Below are positions 24,800-32,721 of a stretch of 51,102 bases of DNA, piece after piece (positions within the stretch are counted from its first letter, which is position 1; each line of letters starts with the position of its first letter). A program made the position numbers and the translations under genes. This DNA comes from Phycisphaeraceae bacterium (lineage in GTDB: Bacteria; Planctomycetota; Phycisphaerae; Phycisphaerales; Phycisphaeraceae), in NCBI GenBank assembly GCA_020848195.1, contig JADLAP010000100.1:1-51102 (forward strand), read 5' to 3'. The notes beneath the pieces were generated by a model. That model worked only from the letters and a program-made list of their open reading frames with translations, was not told where the DNA came from and did no database searches.

Positions 24800-26725
24800 T
24801 CAATCGCCGTCAAGCCATTCCCGCATCGTGGCATTCCATTCACAAATGCAGCCGTCGGTCATTTCCATCACGCCGGAAGCGGTGTACAGACGGCCTTCCA
24901 TGTACACCAAGGCATCGCCCACCGGCTTCGGATACGCAAACAATCTGGCGACGTTTTCGTAGGGCGTGATGTGGCCGCTGGGCTGGATGATGCCCGACGT
25001 GACGGGATGCCCCCCCACCCAGTACCGGCCGCTGGGCGCCAAAGTCCGCAATTTTTCCGCCAATTCCACGGAATCCACCTCCGCCATGATCCCGCTGATC
25101 TGCGAGCAATTGGACCGGGCTGCCGCGAACGACATCGGGTAATCCAGCAGCTTGAATGCCCGATCGCCGACGATGATTCCGCCGGTCCATGGCGGCTGGT
25201 AGTGCGGATTCGTCTTCGACCATTCAATGATGAACGGCGACTTGATCGTCCGGCGCACCACTTTCACCGAGCCGAATGTGATCTGATGCGCCGTCGGCCA
25301 ATCCAGAAACGAACGGATATTCCATGTCATTGGCACCGACGCTTTCGGTTCCGAGATCCAGGATCCGATGGTCAGCGAGTTGCGTTTGCCCCGCAACGGA
25401 AGGACACAGGCATCGAAAAGAAACCGGAATTCACCGGTGGAATCGATCTGTGCGAGCCGGCCGCCCATACGGGCCGCTTTTTCGCACGCATCCTGATATG
25501 TGGTATCGGAATAGACGAGTAAATACGCATGACCACTGAAATTGATGGCGCGGTCGGGAACCACGAACATTGCCGGCGGAGCGATCATGCGTTGCCAGAT
25601 GGCGCGACAGGTGAAGCCGACTGCGATCAGCAGCATCACCATGACCAGGCTCCACGCTGCCCACCGCCGATAGGGTCGGCGTCGACCTTGGCGCAGCCGC
25701 GGCTTGGCCACCAGTTCCATCACCGCATCGGCCAGCGATCCGGCGTCGGCGTATCGATCCTTCGGCCTGCCCGCCAATGCCTTGCGAACCACCTTGTCCA
25801 CCCGGGGACTGACCTGAGCGATCCGGCTCAGCGGCGGCCAGTCGGCACTGACCAGTTGCCGCAGCATCGCCTTCGGCGATGCCTTGTCATACGGCAGTTC
25901 GCCGGCCAATATCTGGTACAACATCACGCCCAGGCTGTACACATCGCTGCGGGCGTCGATCTGTTTGGCGTCACCCGCCAGATGCTCGGGACTGGACCAG
26001 AGCAACGTGCCCAGACCATCGAGCGTCTGCGTCAGGGCGGGATGCATCGCCAGCCGGTCGATCGCCAGACCGAAGTCCAGCAGGCGAGGCTGGCCGGCCG
26101 CGTCGACAAGGATGTTGTCCGGCTTGAGATCCCGATGGATCACCCCCGCCAGATGGGCCTCGTGCACCGCGCGGCAAACCTTGGCGAACAGCGTCAGCAG
26201 TTCCGGCGCCGCCGTCTCGCTGTGCGGATGGTCCAGCCGCCACGCCATGGCGTGAACGTACAGGTTCCGCCCTTCGATGTAGTCCATGGCGAAAAACATC
26301 CGGCCTTGTGAGGCCGTGCCGATGTCGATGATCTTGACAATGTGCGGATGATTGAGCTTGGCGAGAATCGCCGCCTCGCGCTGCAGCCGGCGGACCTGGA
26401 TCGAGTCATCGCCGGCCCGAATCGCCAGCATCTTCAGCGCCACGTCCCGCCCCGTAGCCAGATGCCGGGCATGGTAGACGACCGCCTGACCGCCGCAGCC
26501 GATTTCACTGAGCAGCTCATACCCGGGACATGACGGACCCGCCAGCGCGCAAGCCGACGCCGAAACCGCCATCATGCCCCGCGCAGCCACGAGCTTCCGT
26601 TCGATCGCGTCGCCCAGACCCGGCCAGTGCTGCTCGATCCGAGCGATCGGCCAGCCCTGGCCAGCCGCTTCCCCGGCGATCACCTCGCATACCGCAGACG
26701 CGATTTGTTGTTCACGCTCATCCAT
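24800..26725 (-). CDS. Membrane Ser/Thr protein kinase with C-type-lectin-like extracellular region
   Basis: This 641-residue protein contains a Pkn2-type kinase: glycine loop IGCGGQAVVYHA (75-86), Lys98 in VALKML, HRDLKPDN (197-204) and DFG (217-219). One membrane helix lies near 356-374 after a basic stretch. The outer part shows two C-type-lectin-like units: one near 393-470 (GHAYLLVYSDTTYQDACEKA, GGRLAQIDS) and one near 515-635 (AFKLLDYPMSFAAARSNC, RYWVGG, CICEW). It therefore could read an external carbohydrate or protein and phosphorylate cytosolic targets. The start is 2 bp after the sigma-factor stop codon, so they are coupled. Confidence 0.9.
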   Translation of the reverse strand: MDEREQQIASAVCEVIAGEAAGQGWPIARIEQHWPGLGDAIERKLVAARGMMAVSASACALAGPSCPGYELLSEIGCGGQAVVYHARHLATGRDVALKMLAIRAGDDSIQVRRLQREAAILAKLNHPHIVKIIDIGTASQGRMFFAMDYIEGRNLYVHAMAWRLDHPHSETAAPELLTLFAKVCRAVHEAHLAGVIHRDLKPDNILVDAAGQPRLLDFGLAIDRLAMHPALTQTLDGLGTLLWSSPEHLAGDAKQIDARSDVYSLGVMLYQILAGELPYDKASPKAMLRQLVSADWPPLSRIAQVSPRVDKVVRKALAGRPKDRYADAGSLADAVMELVAKPRLRQGRRRPYRRWAAWSLVMVMLLIAVGFTCRAIWQRMIAPPAMFVVPDRAINFSGHAYLLVYSDTTYQDACEKAARMGGRLAQIDSTGEFRFLFDACVLPLRGKRNSLTIGSWISEPKASVPMTWNIRSFLDWPTAHQITFGSVKVVRRTIKSPFIIEWSKTNPHYQPPWTGGIIVGDRAFKLLDYPMSFAAARSNCSQISGIMAEVDSVELAEKLRTLAPSGRYWVGGHPVTSGIIQPSGHITPYENVARLFAYPKPVGDALVYMEGRLYTASGVMEMTDGCICEWNATMREWLDGD

Positions 26726-26727
26726 CG

Positions 26728-27306
26728 CTACATGAACCGCGATCGTGATCCCAGAATCCGTCCCAACTCTGACCGGGCCTTGTTCAATCGCATCCGCAGC
26801 GCCCGATCCGTGATTCCAAGCCGGCGTGATATCTCCTCCTGGCTCGCGCTTTCAAAATAAGTCTGCTGGATCACCACCGCCAGCGAAGGCGGCAACTGCG
26901 CGATGGACTCCTCCATCGCCTTGACCAGCTCCTTCCGCGCCAGTTGACGTGAAGGCGAATCCTTCGCCAACGCCATCGCATACAGGCTGTCCACGGATTC
27001 CTCGTACGGGTCGATCTTCACCGAACGCTGTCTGCGCCGAAGATGATCCACCATCACGTTCGCAGCCAGACGAAACAGCCAGCCCTCGAACACCGCTTCG
27101 CTCAACGCGGTGCATGACGTCATCTTCGCCACCAGTTTCAGTTGAATGTCCTGCAGAATTTCCTCGGCATCCGTGCGGGAATCACGGGGTAGCCTTCTCG
27201 TGACGTACAAACGCAACCGATCCGCATAGGCCGCGTAAACCGCCGCCAGCGCGGGTTTGTCCCCTGTCTGGGCGCGTTGAATCAGACCCAGAAACACATC
27301 CAGCAT
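26728..27306 (-). CDS. RNA polymerase sigma factor, ECF-like
   Basis: Region 2 is seen in YAAYADRLRLYVTRRL, EEILQDIQLKLV and FEGWLFRLAANVMVDHLRRR; region 4 is the helix-turn-helix in SQEEISRRLGITDRALRMRLNKARSEL. Length is 192 residues, typical of ECF sigma factors of the planctomycete kinase-linked groups. GGAGA lies 9 nt before the ATG at 27306. The kinase follows by 2 bp, so the kinase probably controls this factor or shares its signal. No anti-sigma gene is seen. Two overlapping palindromes lie in the leader. Confidence 0.92.
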   Translation of the reverse strand: MLDVFLGLIQRAQTGDKPALAAVYAAYADRLRLYVTRRLPRDSRTDAEEILQDIQLKLVAKMTSCTALSEAVFEGWLFRLAANVMVDHLRRRQRSVKIDPYEESVDSLYAMALAKDSPSRQLARKELVKAMEESIAQLPPSLAVVIQQTYFESASQEEISRRLGITDRALRMRLNKARSELGRILGSRSRFM

Positions 27307-27340
27307 TCACAATTCTCCAAAAACTTGCCAAGGAAATCCT

Positions 27341-27366
27341 AATCGGACTTCCGATTTCACGGAAGT
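27341..27366 (-). promoter_or_regulatory. Overlapping palindromes upstream of the sigma gene
   Basis: AATCGG-ACTT-CCGATT (27341-27356) overlaps ACTTCCG-ATTTCA-CGGAAGT (27347-27366). The shared bases mean only one stem can form at a time in RNA. They lie 35-60 nt upstream of the sigma start and may be an operator or a two-state leader. Confidence 0.45.
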
Positions 27367-27516
27367 CAGCGTCTTAATCATGGGAGAAATTGATCCATTG
27401 TTGTTATGACGCAAGCAAGTTTGTGCTGGGTGAGCCCTTCTGTGTGGGGATTTGCGTCGATGCCCCGATGGATCGCGTGTGGGGTAATGTGTTGCGCTAC
27501 CTCGCCGCGGCTTTCG

Positions 27517-27530
27517 TAGCGCCGCGACTT
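27517..27530. repeat. Partial copy of the AGCGCCGCGAC repeat
   Basis: TAGCGCCGCGACTT equals the first 14 bases of the reverse of 33879-33900, then the match ends in a run of C. It lies just past the MBL gene stop codon. Confidence 0.45.
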
Positions 27531-27539
27531 CCCCCCTGT

Positions 27540-28226
27540 TCATCGCCGCTGATTGCAGTATGGATTGTGCGCGCGTTCCGTGCCGATGGTCGTGGCGGGT
27601 CCGTGGCCCGGAAGCACGCGGGTGGCGTCCGGCAACGTCATCAGTTGCTCGCGGATGCTCCGCATCAGATCGTCAAAACGGGACGTGGGAAAGTCGTACC
27701 GGCCGATGGAGCCGGCGAACAGCACGTCGCCGGCGATGGCGACATGGTTTTCATGCTGCACCAGCGTGACGCCGCCGGGGCTGTGGCCGGGGGTGTGTCG
27801 GACTTCAAAACGCAGGCCGTCGAGTTCCAGCACATCGCCGTGATTCACCGTGCCTGTCGCGGCCGGGGCGATCAGCGGGTCGGCGATCATCGCCGACAGG
27901 TTCAACTCCGGCTCCGTCAGGAAATCCGTCTCGGCGGGATGCACCCGGATCGGCACCGCCGGCCATAGCTCACGCAGCTCCGCCAGGCCCGCGATGTGGT
28001 CCAGATGCGCATGCGTCAGCACCACCTGCGCCGGCGTCAGCTTCGTCCTCCGCACATACTCGATCAGCGGCCCAGGCTCATACCCGGCATCCACGATCCA
28101 GCACGACGTCCCGCCCTGCCTGTGAACCACGTAGCAGTTGGTCTGCCATGCGCCCAGGCTGAAACCCCGCACCGCCAGAGCACCAGGCTCGCCGCGAGCC
28201 GTTGACGTCGCCTGCGTGTCACCCAT
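27540..28226 (-). CDS. MBL-fold metallo-hydrolase, glyoxalase-II-like
   Basis: The 228-residue protein has the binuclear zinc motif THAHLDH (HxHxDH), a later histidine in RHTPGHSPGG, the bridging Asp in AIAGDVLFAGSIGR and the final His in LPGHGPATTIG. This pattern and length match the small GloB-like hydrolases that cleave thioesters such as glutathione or bacillithiol conjugates; the exact substrate is not known. The start at 28226 is supported by the compact N-terminal strand WQTNCYVVH. It lies 16 bp downstream of the VWA gene on the same strand and may be in its operon. Confidence 0.92.
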   Translation of the reverse strand: MGDTQATSTARGEPGALAVRGFSLGAWQTNCYVVHRQGGTSCWIVDAGYEPGPLIEYVRRTKLTPAQVVLTHAHLDHIAGLAELRELWPAVPIRVHPAETDFLTEPELNLSAMIADPLIAPAATGTVNHGDVLELDGLRFEVRHTPGHSPGGVTLVQHENHVAIAGDVLFAGSIGRYDFPTSRFDDLMRSIREQLMTLPDATRVLPGHGPATTIGTERAHNPYCNQRR

Positions 28227-28242
28227 GTCCGCTTCCGTTCCT

Positions 28243-29415
28243 TTACCCGGGAATGATCTGCCGTCGCTTGCGGCCGGTCAGGTAACTCTCCACCACCGTC
28301 GACGTCAGATCATCGCTGGAACAGTAGTATGCCATGCCGTGGACCAGTCGGGTAAGCTGCTGGATGAATCCGACCCATTCCATGCCCCAGTAATCCTCCA
28401 CGAGCGCGAAGCTGGCGATGCGGATGCCCGCCTGCCGGCAACGCAAGGCCTCCTTCAGCGTCAGGTCGGCTGTACGCTCGCTCGGCGGATACAACAGGTA
28501 GAGCATTTCCGATCCGTCAGCCATGGGTTCCACGTGAGCAGTCGGCTGGCCGTCCGTGATGATGAAAATCTGTTTGTTTGCCGCACCGCGACGCTGGAGC
28601 AGCCGCCTGGCTTCGCGCAGGCCCAACTGAAGGTTCGTGAAATGCAGCGGAATCCGCGAGGAATCCGCCACCGCATCCGTCAGCGGGATGCGCATCCGAA
28701 CCTCCCAGTCGCGGATGCTCACCGGCTGCGGCATCAGCAAGGGAAGCTGATCCTCCCGCACCGGCTGGGCCAGCGAATGAAAACCCACGAGGTCCAGCGT
28801 GTCCAAAGCGAATCGCCGGCGGATCAGCGACGCCAGCCCCAGCGTCACGCGCTTGGCCTGGTAAAACCGGCCGAATCGCATCATGGATCCCGACTGGTCG
28901 ATGAGCAGACACGTGGCGGTATCCGCCCGGCCTTCGGTCTGATGCAGCTCGAAATCGCCGGATTCCAAATGCAAAGGCAGCGGCGCACCGTGCGCCGGCG
29001 CGTGGCGCAGCGCGTTGCGCAACGTGGCAACCAGGTCGATCTGGCTGGTCGGATCGCCGAACTGATAGGGCTGGGTTCCGTCGGCCGGTTCGTCGCCGCG
29101 GCCTGTGCGCTGCGTGAGGTGGCCGTCGCGCACGCCGGCGCGGAGGTCCTGGAAAATCTCGAGCAACGCCTTGTGTTCGATGCCCTGAATCATTTTCGGC
29201 GTCAAACGAAGCTGGCCCGTTTCGCGGTCGCGTTCGAGCAGGCCGGCTTCGAGCATCTGTTCGACGAGTTCCTTGAGCTGGCCGTCAAACTGTTGCATGG
29301 CGTCCAGGGCGCTTTGGCCGTGCATGAGGATGAACTGGACCACCTGCGGCGACGCAAACAGGTCGTCGGGAGCAAGAAAAGGCTGGCCGTTGTAGGCGGC
29401 GTAGTCGTACCGCAT
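28243..29415 (-). CDS. VWA domain-containing protein
   Basis: The von Willebrand A domain occupies the C-terminal 240 residues. Its metal-ion site is TCLLIDQSGSMMRF (DxSxS), followed by DLVGFHSL and IFIITDGQPTAH. The N-terminal part (about 130 residues, LMHGQSALDAMQQFDG) is helical. No signal peptide or membrane segment is seen, so it is probably cytosolic, like VWA partners of MoxR-type ATPases; no such ATPase gene is present nearby. A TATGAT at 29429-29424 lies only 8 nt before the start at 29415, suggesting a leaderless transcript, though no -35 is visible. Length is 390 residues. Confidence 0.88.
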   Translation of the reverse strand: MRYDYAAYNGQPFLAPDDLFASPQVVQFILMHGQSALDAMQQFDGQLKELVEQMLEAGLLERDRETGQLRLTPKMIQGIEHKALLEIFQDLRAGVRDGHLTQRTGRGDEPADGTQPYQFGDPTSQIDLVATLRNALRHAPAHGAPLPLHLESGDFELHQTEGRADTATCLLIDQSGSMMRFGRFYQAKRVTLGLASLIRRRFALDTLDLVGFHSLAQPVREDQLPLLMPQPVSIRDWEVRMRIPLTDAVADSSRIPLHFTNLQLGLREARRLLQRRGAANKQIFIITDGQPTAHVEPMADGSEMLYLLYPPSERTADLTLKEALRCRQAGIRIASFALVEDYWGMEWVGFIQQLTRLVHGMAYYCSSDDLTSTVVESYLTGRKRRQIIPG

Positions 29416-29507
29416 GATGAGGGATCATAGTGCGTGAAACGGGCGAAGGCCGGGCGGTCCTGCGGCCTCGCCGCAAAATCGTGTGCGATGCGCGCGTCGC
29501 TTTTTCC

Positions 29508-29534
29508 CAGCCGCGGGCAGACTGCCCGCGCGTC
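29508..29534. repeat. 27-bp palindromic repeat with variable core, copy 2
   Basis: CAGCCGC, core GGGCAGACTGCCC, GCGCGTC. Flanks equal those of 33938-33964 exactly while the core stem differs. It lies between the rplL terminator and the VWA gene start. Confidence 0.7.
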
Positions 29535-29562
29535 CCGTTGCACGTCCGCATACGCCAAAAAG

Positions 29563-29595
29563 AAAACCGCCTCGCGCCGGGCGCGAGGCGGTTTT
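29563..29595 (-). terminator. Intrinsic terminator after rplL
   Basis: Arms 29563-29577 and 29581-29595 pair over 15 bp (CCGCCTCGCGC stem core, loop CGG) and are followed on the minus strand by a T-rich tract (TTTTCTTTTT including the stem end). It lies 28 bp past the rplL stop and would also work in the other direction to some degree. Confidence 0.88.
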
Positions 29596-29623
29596 GAAGT
29601 CAATCCTCGTGGGCGTGCCGGGA

Positions 29624-30013
29624 TTACTTGATCTCGACGGCCGCGCCGGCTTCCTTGAGCTTCTCGACCAGGGCTTCGGCTTCTTCCTTGGAGACGCCTT
29701 CCTTGACGTTCTTCGGAGCGCCGTCCACCAGGTCCTTGGCTTCCTTGAGGCCCAGGCCCGTGGCTTCGCGGACGACCTTGATGACCTTGATCTTCTGGTC
29801 GCCGGCTCCGGTGAGCACGACGTCGAAGCTGGTCTTCTCTTCGACGACAGCGGCGGCGGGCGCGGCAGCCATCATCATGGCGCCGCCCGCGGCCGGTTCC
29901 AGGCCGTAGGCTTCCTTCAGGTAGTTCTTCAGGTCCACCGCCTGCTTGAGGGTCAAGCCGGCGATCTTGTCGCCCAGGTCCTTGATGGCCTGGTCCACAG
30001 CGGTATCGGTCAT
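29624..30013 (-). CDS. rplL: 50S ribosomal protein L7/L12
   Basis: The 129-residue stalk protein has the acidic, Ala-rich hinge ([17 protein letters not shown]) and the conserved C-terminal domain ([20 protein letters not shown], then [18 protein letters not shown]). It recruits translation GTPases as dimers on L10. GGGAG lies 11 nt upstream of the ATG at 30013; the frame is open 16 codons further but [14 protein letters not shown] is the right N-terminus. It is the last gene of the rplK-A-J-L unit and ends at a strong terminator. Confidence 0.97.
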   Translation of the reverse strand: MTDTAVDQAIKDLGDKIAGLTLKQAVDLKNYLKEAYGLEPAAGGAMMMAAAPAAAVVEEKTSFDVVLTGAGDQKIKVIKVVREATGLGLKEAKDLVDGAPKNVKEGVSKEEAEALVEKLKEAGAAVEIK

Positions 30014-30134
30014 GTCAAACACTCCCAGGGATTCCATGCCACCCGATAGGCGATCGACCATCGATCATTTCATCCCGCCGAAGGCGAGACCTAGTCAGAC
30101 GACAGTTGTCCGTAACGTGATTCGATGCAAAGCG

Positions 30135-30153
30135 CGCGACGCGTCGCGGCGCT
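30135..30153. repeat. Palindromic repeat, AGCGCCGCGAC-NN-GTCGCG family, GC-loop copy
   Basis: On the reverse strand it reads AGCGCCGCGACGCGTCGCG. The stem is the same as at 9911 and 33879, with the two-base centre changed from TT to GC. It lies between rplJ and rplL. Confidence 0.5.
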
Positions 30154-30169
30154 GCATATCCATGCACAT

Positions 30170-30712
30170 TCAGGCGACCTTGGTGATCGCTTCGCCCTTT
30201 TCCAGTTTTTCCTCGATGGTTTTGAGGATCGAGGCGATCTGGCTTCCGGCGGACAGCGCGGCGCCGAGCACCTGCTCGTATGGGGCGAGCAGGAGCTGGA
30301 TGACCTGGCCCTGCGCCTCTTCGCGGGTGGGGTACTTGCTCAGGGCGTCGACCTGGTCGGCGGTGAACGCCTGGCCGTCGAGCAGCGCGCCGACGAACTT
30401 GAGCGCGTCGTACTTCTTCGCCTCGGCCATCAGGGCGCGGGCGACGTCGACGACGCTCTTGCCGCCGTGGACGATGGCCGACGGGCCGCTGAGCACGTTG
30501 CCGATGTTGGCCATGCCCGTGCCCGCCAGCGCCGACTTGGCCAGGTTGTTCTTCACCACCGTGATGCGGATGCCCTGGTTGGCCAGGCTGGTCCGCAGTT
30601 CGGTGTTGACCTTGGAGTTGATGCCGCGGATGTCGATGACCACCGCGCCTTCGAGGTCGGTGAACAGGTCTTTGTAGACGTTCTTGATCAGGCTCTTGAT
30701 AGGTTTGCTCAT
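30170..30712 (-). CDS. rplJ: 50S ribosomal protein L10
   Basis: Anchors the L7/L12 stalk on 23S rRNA. The 180-residue sequence shows VVIDIRGINSKVNTELR, GIRITVVKNNLAKSAL and the C-terminal L7/L12-binding helix (ILKTIEEKLEKGEA), all in the usual order and length. The ATG at 30712 is the family start. It follows rplA after 27 bp, and 156 bp separate it from rplL. No separate L10-leader structure was recognised by eye. Confidence 0.97.
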   Translation of the reverse strand: MSKPIKSLIKNVYKDLFTDLEGAVVIDIRGINSKVNTELRTSLANQGIRITVVKNNLAKSALAGTGMANIGNVLSGPSAIVHGGKSVVDVARALMAEAKKYDALKFVGALLDGQAFTADQVDALSKYPTREEAQGQVIQLLLAPYEQVLGAALSAGSQIASILKTIEEKLEKGEAITKVA

Positions 30713-30739
30713 GGCTTTTCTCCTGGGCGTGTGGGGGGA

Positions 30740-31426
30740 TCAGAAGGTCACCAGCACGCCTGGGGTCATGGTGCCCGAGACGGAGATTTTCTTGATGTAC
30801 TGGCCTTTGGCGGCCGACGGCTTGATGCGGTGGATGGTGTCGAGGAACGCCTGGGCGTTATCCACGAGTTTCTGGGTGTCGAAGCTGAGCTTGCCGACGA
30901 CGACGTGGACGTTGCCGCCGGTGTCGTTGCGGAATTCGACCTTGCCGGCCGCATATTCCTTGACCGCCCCGGCGACGTCCGCCGTTACCGTGCCGGCCTT
31001 GGGAGACGGCATCAGACCGCGAGGACCGAGCGTTTTGCCCAGCCGGCTGACCGTTCGCATCATGTCCGGGCTGGCGATGGCGACATCGAAATCCATCCAG
31101 CCTTCCGTGATTTTCTTGATCAGATCATCGCCTCCGGCCTCGATCGCGCCGGCTTCCTTGCACGCGGCGATCTTGTCTTCCGTGCAGAAGGCCACCACCC
31201 GCTTGGTCTTGCCGATGCCGTGAGGCAACGACAGCGAGCCGCGGACGATCTGGTCCGCCTGCTTGGGGTCCACGCCCAGGTGGATGCACATCTCCACCGA
31301 CTGATCGAATTTGGCTTTGCGGAAGCTGCGGACCTTTTCCATCGCCTCATTGAGAGGCAGGGCTTTCTTGAGGTCCACGGTTTCGAGGTCAGCGCGATAG
31401 CGCTTTCCGGCGTGACGAGTCGCCAT
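30740..31426 (-). CDS. rplA: 50S ribosomal protein L1
   Basis: The 228-residue protein has the typical blocks FDQSVEMCIHLGVDPK, GKTKRVVAFC, MMRTVSRLGKTLGPRGLMP and GKVEFRNDTGGNVHVVVG. It binds the mobile 23S stalk at the E site and often represses its own operon. The frame is open to 31486, but AAAGGA just before 31432 supports ATG 31426 (MATRHAGKRY). The gap to rplK is 141 bp. Confidence 0.97.
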   Translation of the reverse strand: MATRHAGKRYRADLETVDLKKALPLNEAMEKVRSFRKAKFDQSVEMCIHLGVDPKQADQIVRGSLSLPHGIGKTKRVVAFCTEDKIAACKEAGAIEAGGDDLIKKITEGWMDFDVAIASPDMMRTVSRLGKTLGPRGLMPSPKAGTVTADVAGAVKEYAAGKVEFRNDTGGNVHVVVGKLSFDTQKLVDNAQAFLDTIHRIKPSAAKGQYIKKISVSGTMTPGVLVTF

Positions 31427-31567
31427 AGACATTCCTTTCGATGGCCCTGGTCGGCGCGATGCCGGGGGCGTCATCTCCCACGCCATTGCGGCACGTGGTG
31501 ATCCGGTCTCCGACGATGAAGGCCCCGGGCGGTGGAGACAGCCGCCTGGGGGGAAGTCGAATCAGCC

Positions 31568-32008
31568 TCAGCGGGTGGGCACGCCTTCGACATCGACACC
31601 CATGGAGCGGGCGGTGCCGGCGATGGTGCGCATCATGGCTTCGACGCTGTGGCCGGTCATTTCCTTGGCCTTTTCCTCGGCGATGGCGCGGAGCTGGTCG
31701 GCGTTGATCTTGCCGATCTTCTCCTTGTTGGGCACGCCGGAGCCTTTTTCCTTGCCGACGACATCGCGGATCATGACGGACGCCGGCGGGCTTTTGATCT
31801 CGAACTCGAACGTCCGGTCCTTGTAGACGGTGATGACGCAGCCGACGACCTTGCCGTTGAGATGGCGAGTGCGTTCATTGAACTGCTGGATGAACTGGCC
31901 GGGGTTGACGCCGTGCTGACCGAGGGCCGGTCCGATGGGCGGCGCGGGGGTCGCGCTGCCGCCGGGGGCCTGGATTTTGAACTGGGTGGTGATTTCTTTC
32001 TTGGCCAT
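31568..32008 (-). CDS. rplK: 50S ribosomal protein L11
   Basis: The 146-residue protein carries the thiostrepton-site block APPIGPALGQHGVN and QFIQQFNERT, then IKSPPASVMIRD and the C-terminal rRNA-binding part GKINADQLRAIAEEKAKEM. It forms the GTPase centre with 23S rRNA. The start at 32008 (MAKKEITTQFK) is fixed by the family; upstream codons of the open frame are leader. nusG and secE, usual upstream neighbours, are absent, and the gene has its own promoter divergent from hpt. Confidence 0.97.
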   Translation of the reverse strand: MAKKEITTQFKIQAPGGSATPAPPIGPALGQHGVNPGQFIQQFNERTRHLNGKVVGCVITVYKDRTFEFEIKSPPASVMIRDVVGKEKGSGVPNKEKIGKINADQLRAIAEEKAKEMTGHSVEAMMRTIAGTARSMGVDVEGVPTR

Positions 32009-32091
32009 CGCAAATACTCCCGCCGGTCGCTGCCGGCGATGTTCCTGCCGCGCCTGTGCAAAGCGCAATGCCCTTCGGGCGCGAGCCGAGC

Positions 32092-32119
32092 AGTATACCA
32101 CAGCCGGGGCCGTTGTCCA
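32092..32119 (-). promoter_or_regulatory. Promoter of the rplK operon
   Basis: On the minus strand TGGACA (32119-32114), a 16-bp spacer, and TATACT (32097-32092), about 80 nt before the rplK start. It overlaps the -35 box of the divergent hpt promoter at 32113-32118, so the two promoters may compete. Confidence 0.7.
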
Positions 32120-32141
32120 GCAACCCCGCCACCGCTACACT
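32113..32141 (+). promoter_or_regulatory. Promoter of hpt, leaderless
   Basis: TTGTCC (32113-32118), a 17-bp spacer and TACACT (32136-32141). The hpt ATG starts at 32149, seven bases past the -10 box, so transcription should start at or next to the start codon. Confidence 0.6.
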
Positions 32142-32148
32142 GGCCCGG

Positions 32149-32721
32149 ATGAAACAGGATATCCGTGAAGTCCTCATCGGTCGCGGCGCCATCGCCGACC
32201 GCATCCGCGCCCTGGCGGACCAGATCGCCGCCGATCTGGCGGGACTCGGCGACAACGCCGAAATCACCATCATCCCCATCCTCACCGGCAGCTTCATCTT
32301 CGTCGCCGACCTGATCCGCGAGCTGCCGCTGAAAATGCAGATCCGCCTGATCTCCGTCAGCTCCTACCCAGGCATGTCCACCACCAGCAAAGGGGCTCGC
32401 CTCAGCGAACAGCTCAATCAGCTCCCCACCAGCCTCACCGGCCGGCATGTGCTGATCGTCGACGACATCCTCGACTCCGGCCAGACCCTGCGCCTCGTCA
32501 CCGACGTCATCCAGCGCCTCGAACCCGCCTCCGTGCGCACCTGCGTCCTGCTCCGCAAACAGAGGCCTGAAATCAAGCATTTCCCCGTCAATTACGTCTG
32601 TTTCGACATCCCCGACGAATTCGTCGTCGGCTTCGGACTGGACTACAACGACTACTACCGCAACCTGCCCGACATCGTCGCGCTGCGATCCGAGGTGCTG
32701 GAAACGGAAACCGTGTCATGA
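32149..32721 (+). CDS. hpt: Hypoxanthine phosphoribosyltransferase
   Basis: Salvages hypoxanthine and guanine to IMP and GMP using PRPP. The PRPP loop is VLIVDDILDSGQTL (residues 101-114), with the flexible loop at SSYPGMSTTSKG and the purine-side block VGFGLDYNDYYRNLPDI near the end. The 190-residue length is typical. The frame opens upstream of the chosen ATG at 32149, but a promoter occupies that DNA. There is no Shine-Dalgarno site, consistent with a leaderless transcript. The stop overlaps the next start (ATGA). Confidence 0.95.
   Translation: MKQDIREVLIGRGAIADRIRALADQIAADLAGLGDNAEITIIPILTGSFIFVADLIRELPLKMQIRLISVSSYPGMSTTSKGARLSEQLNQLPTSLTGRHVLIVDDILDSGQTLRLVTDVIQRLEPASVRTCVLLRKQRPEIKHFPVNYVCFDIPDEFVVGFGLDYNDYYRNLPDIVALRSEVLETETVS

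Noticed and set aside
30125-31501. Long plus-strand frames opposite rplJ and rplA
   Set aside because: The opposite strand encodes clear ribosomal proteins; the plus frames have low-complexity Asp/Gly/Val composition.
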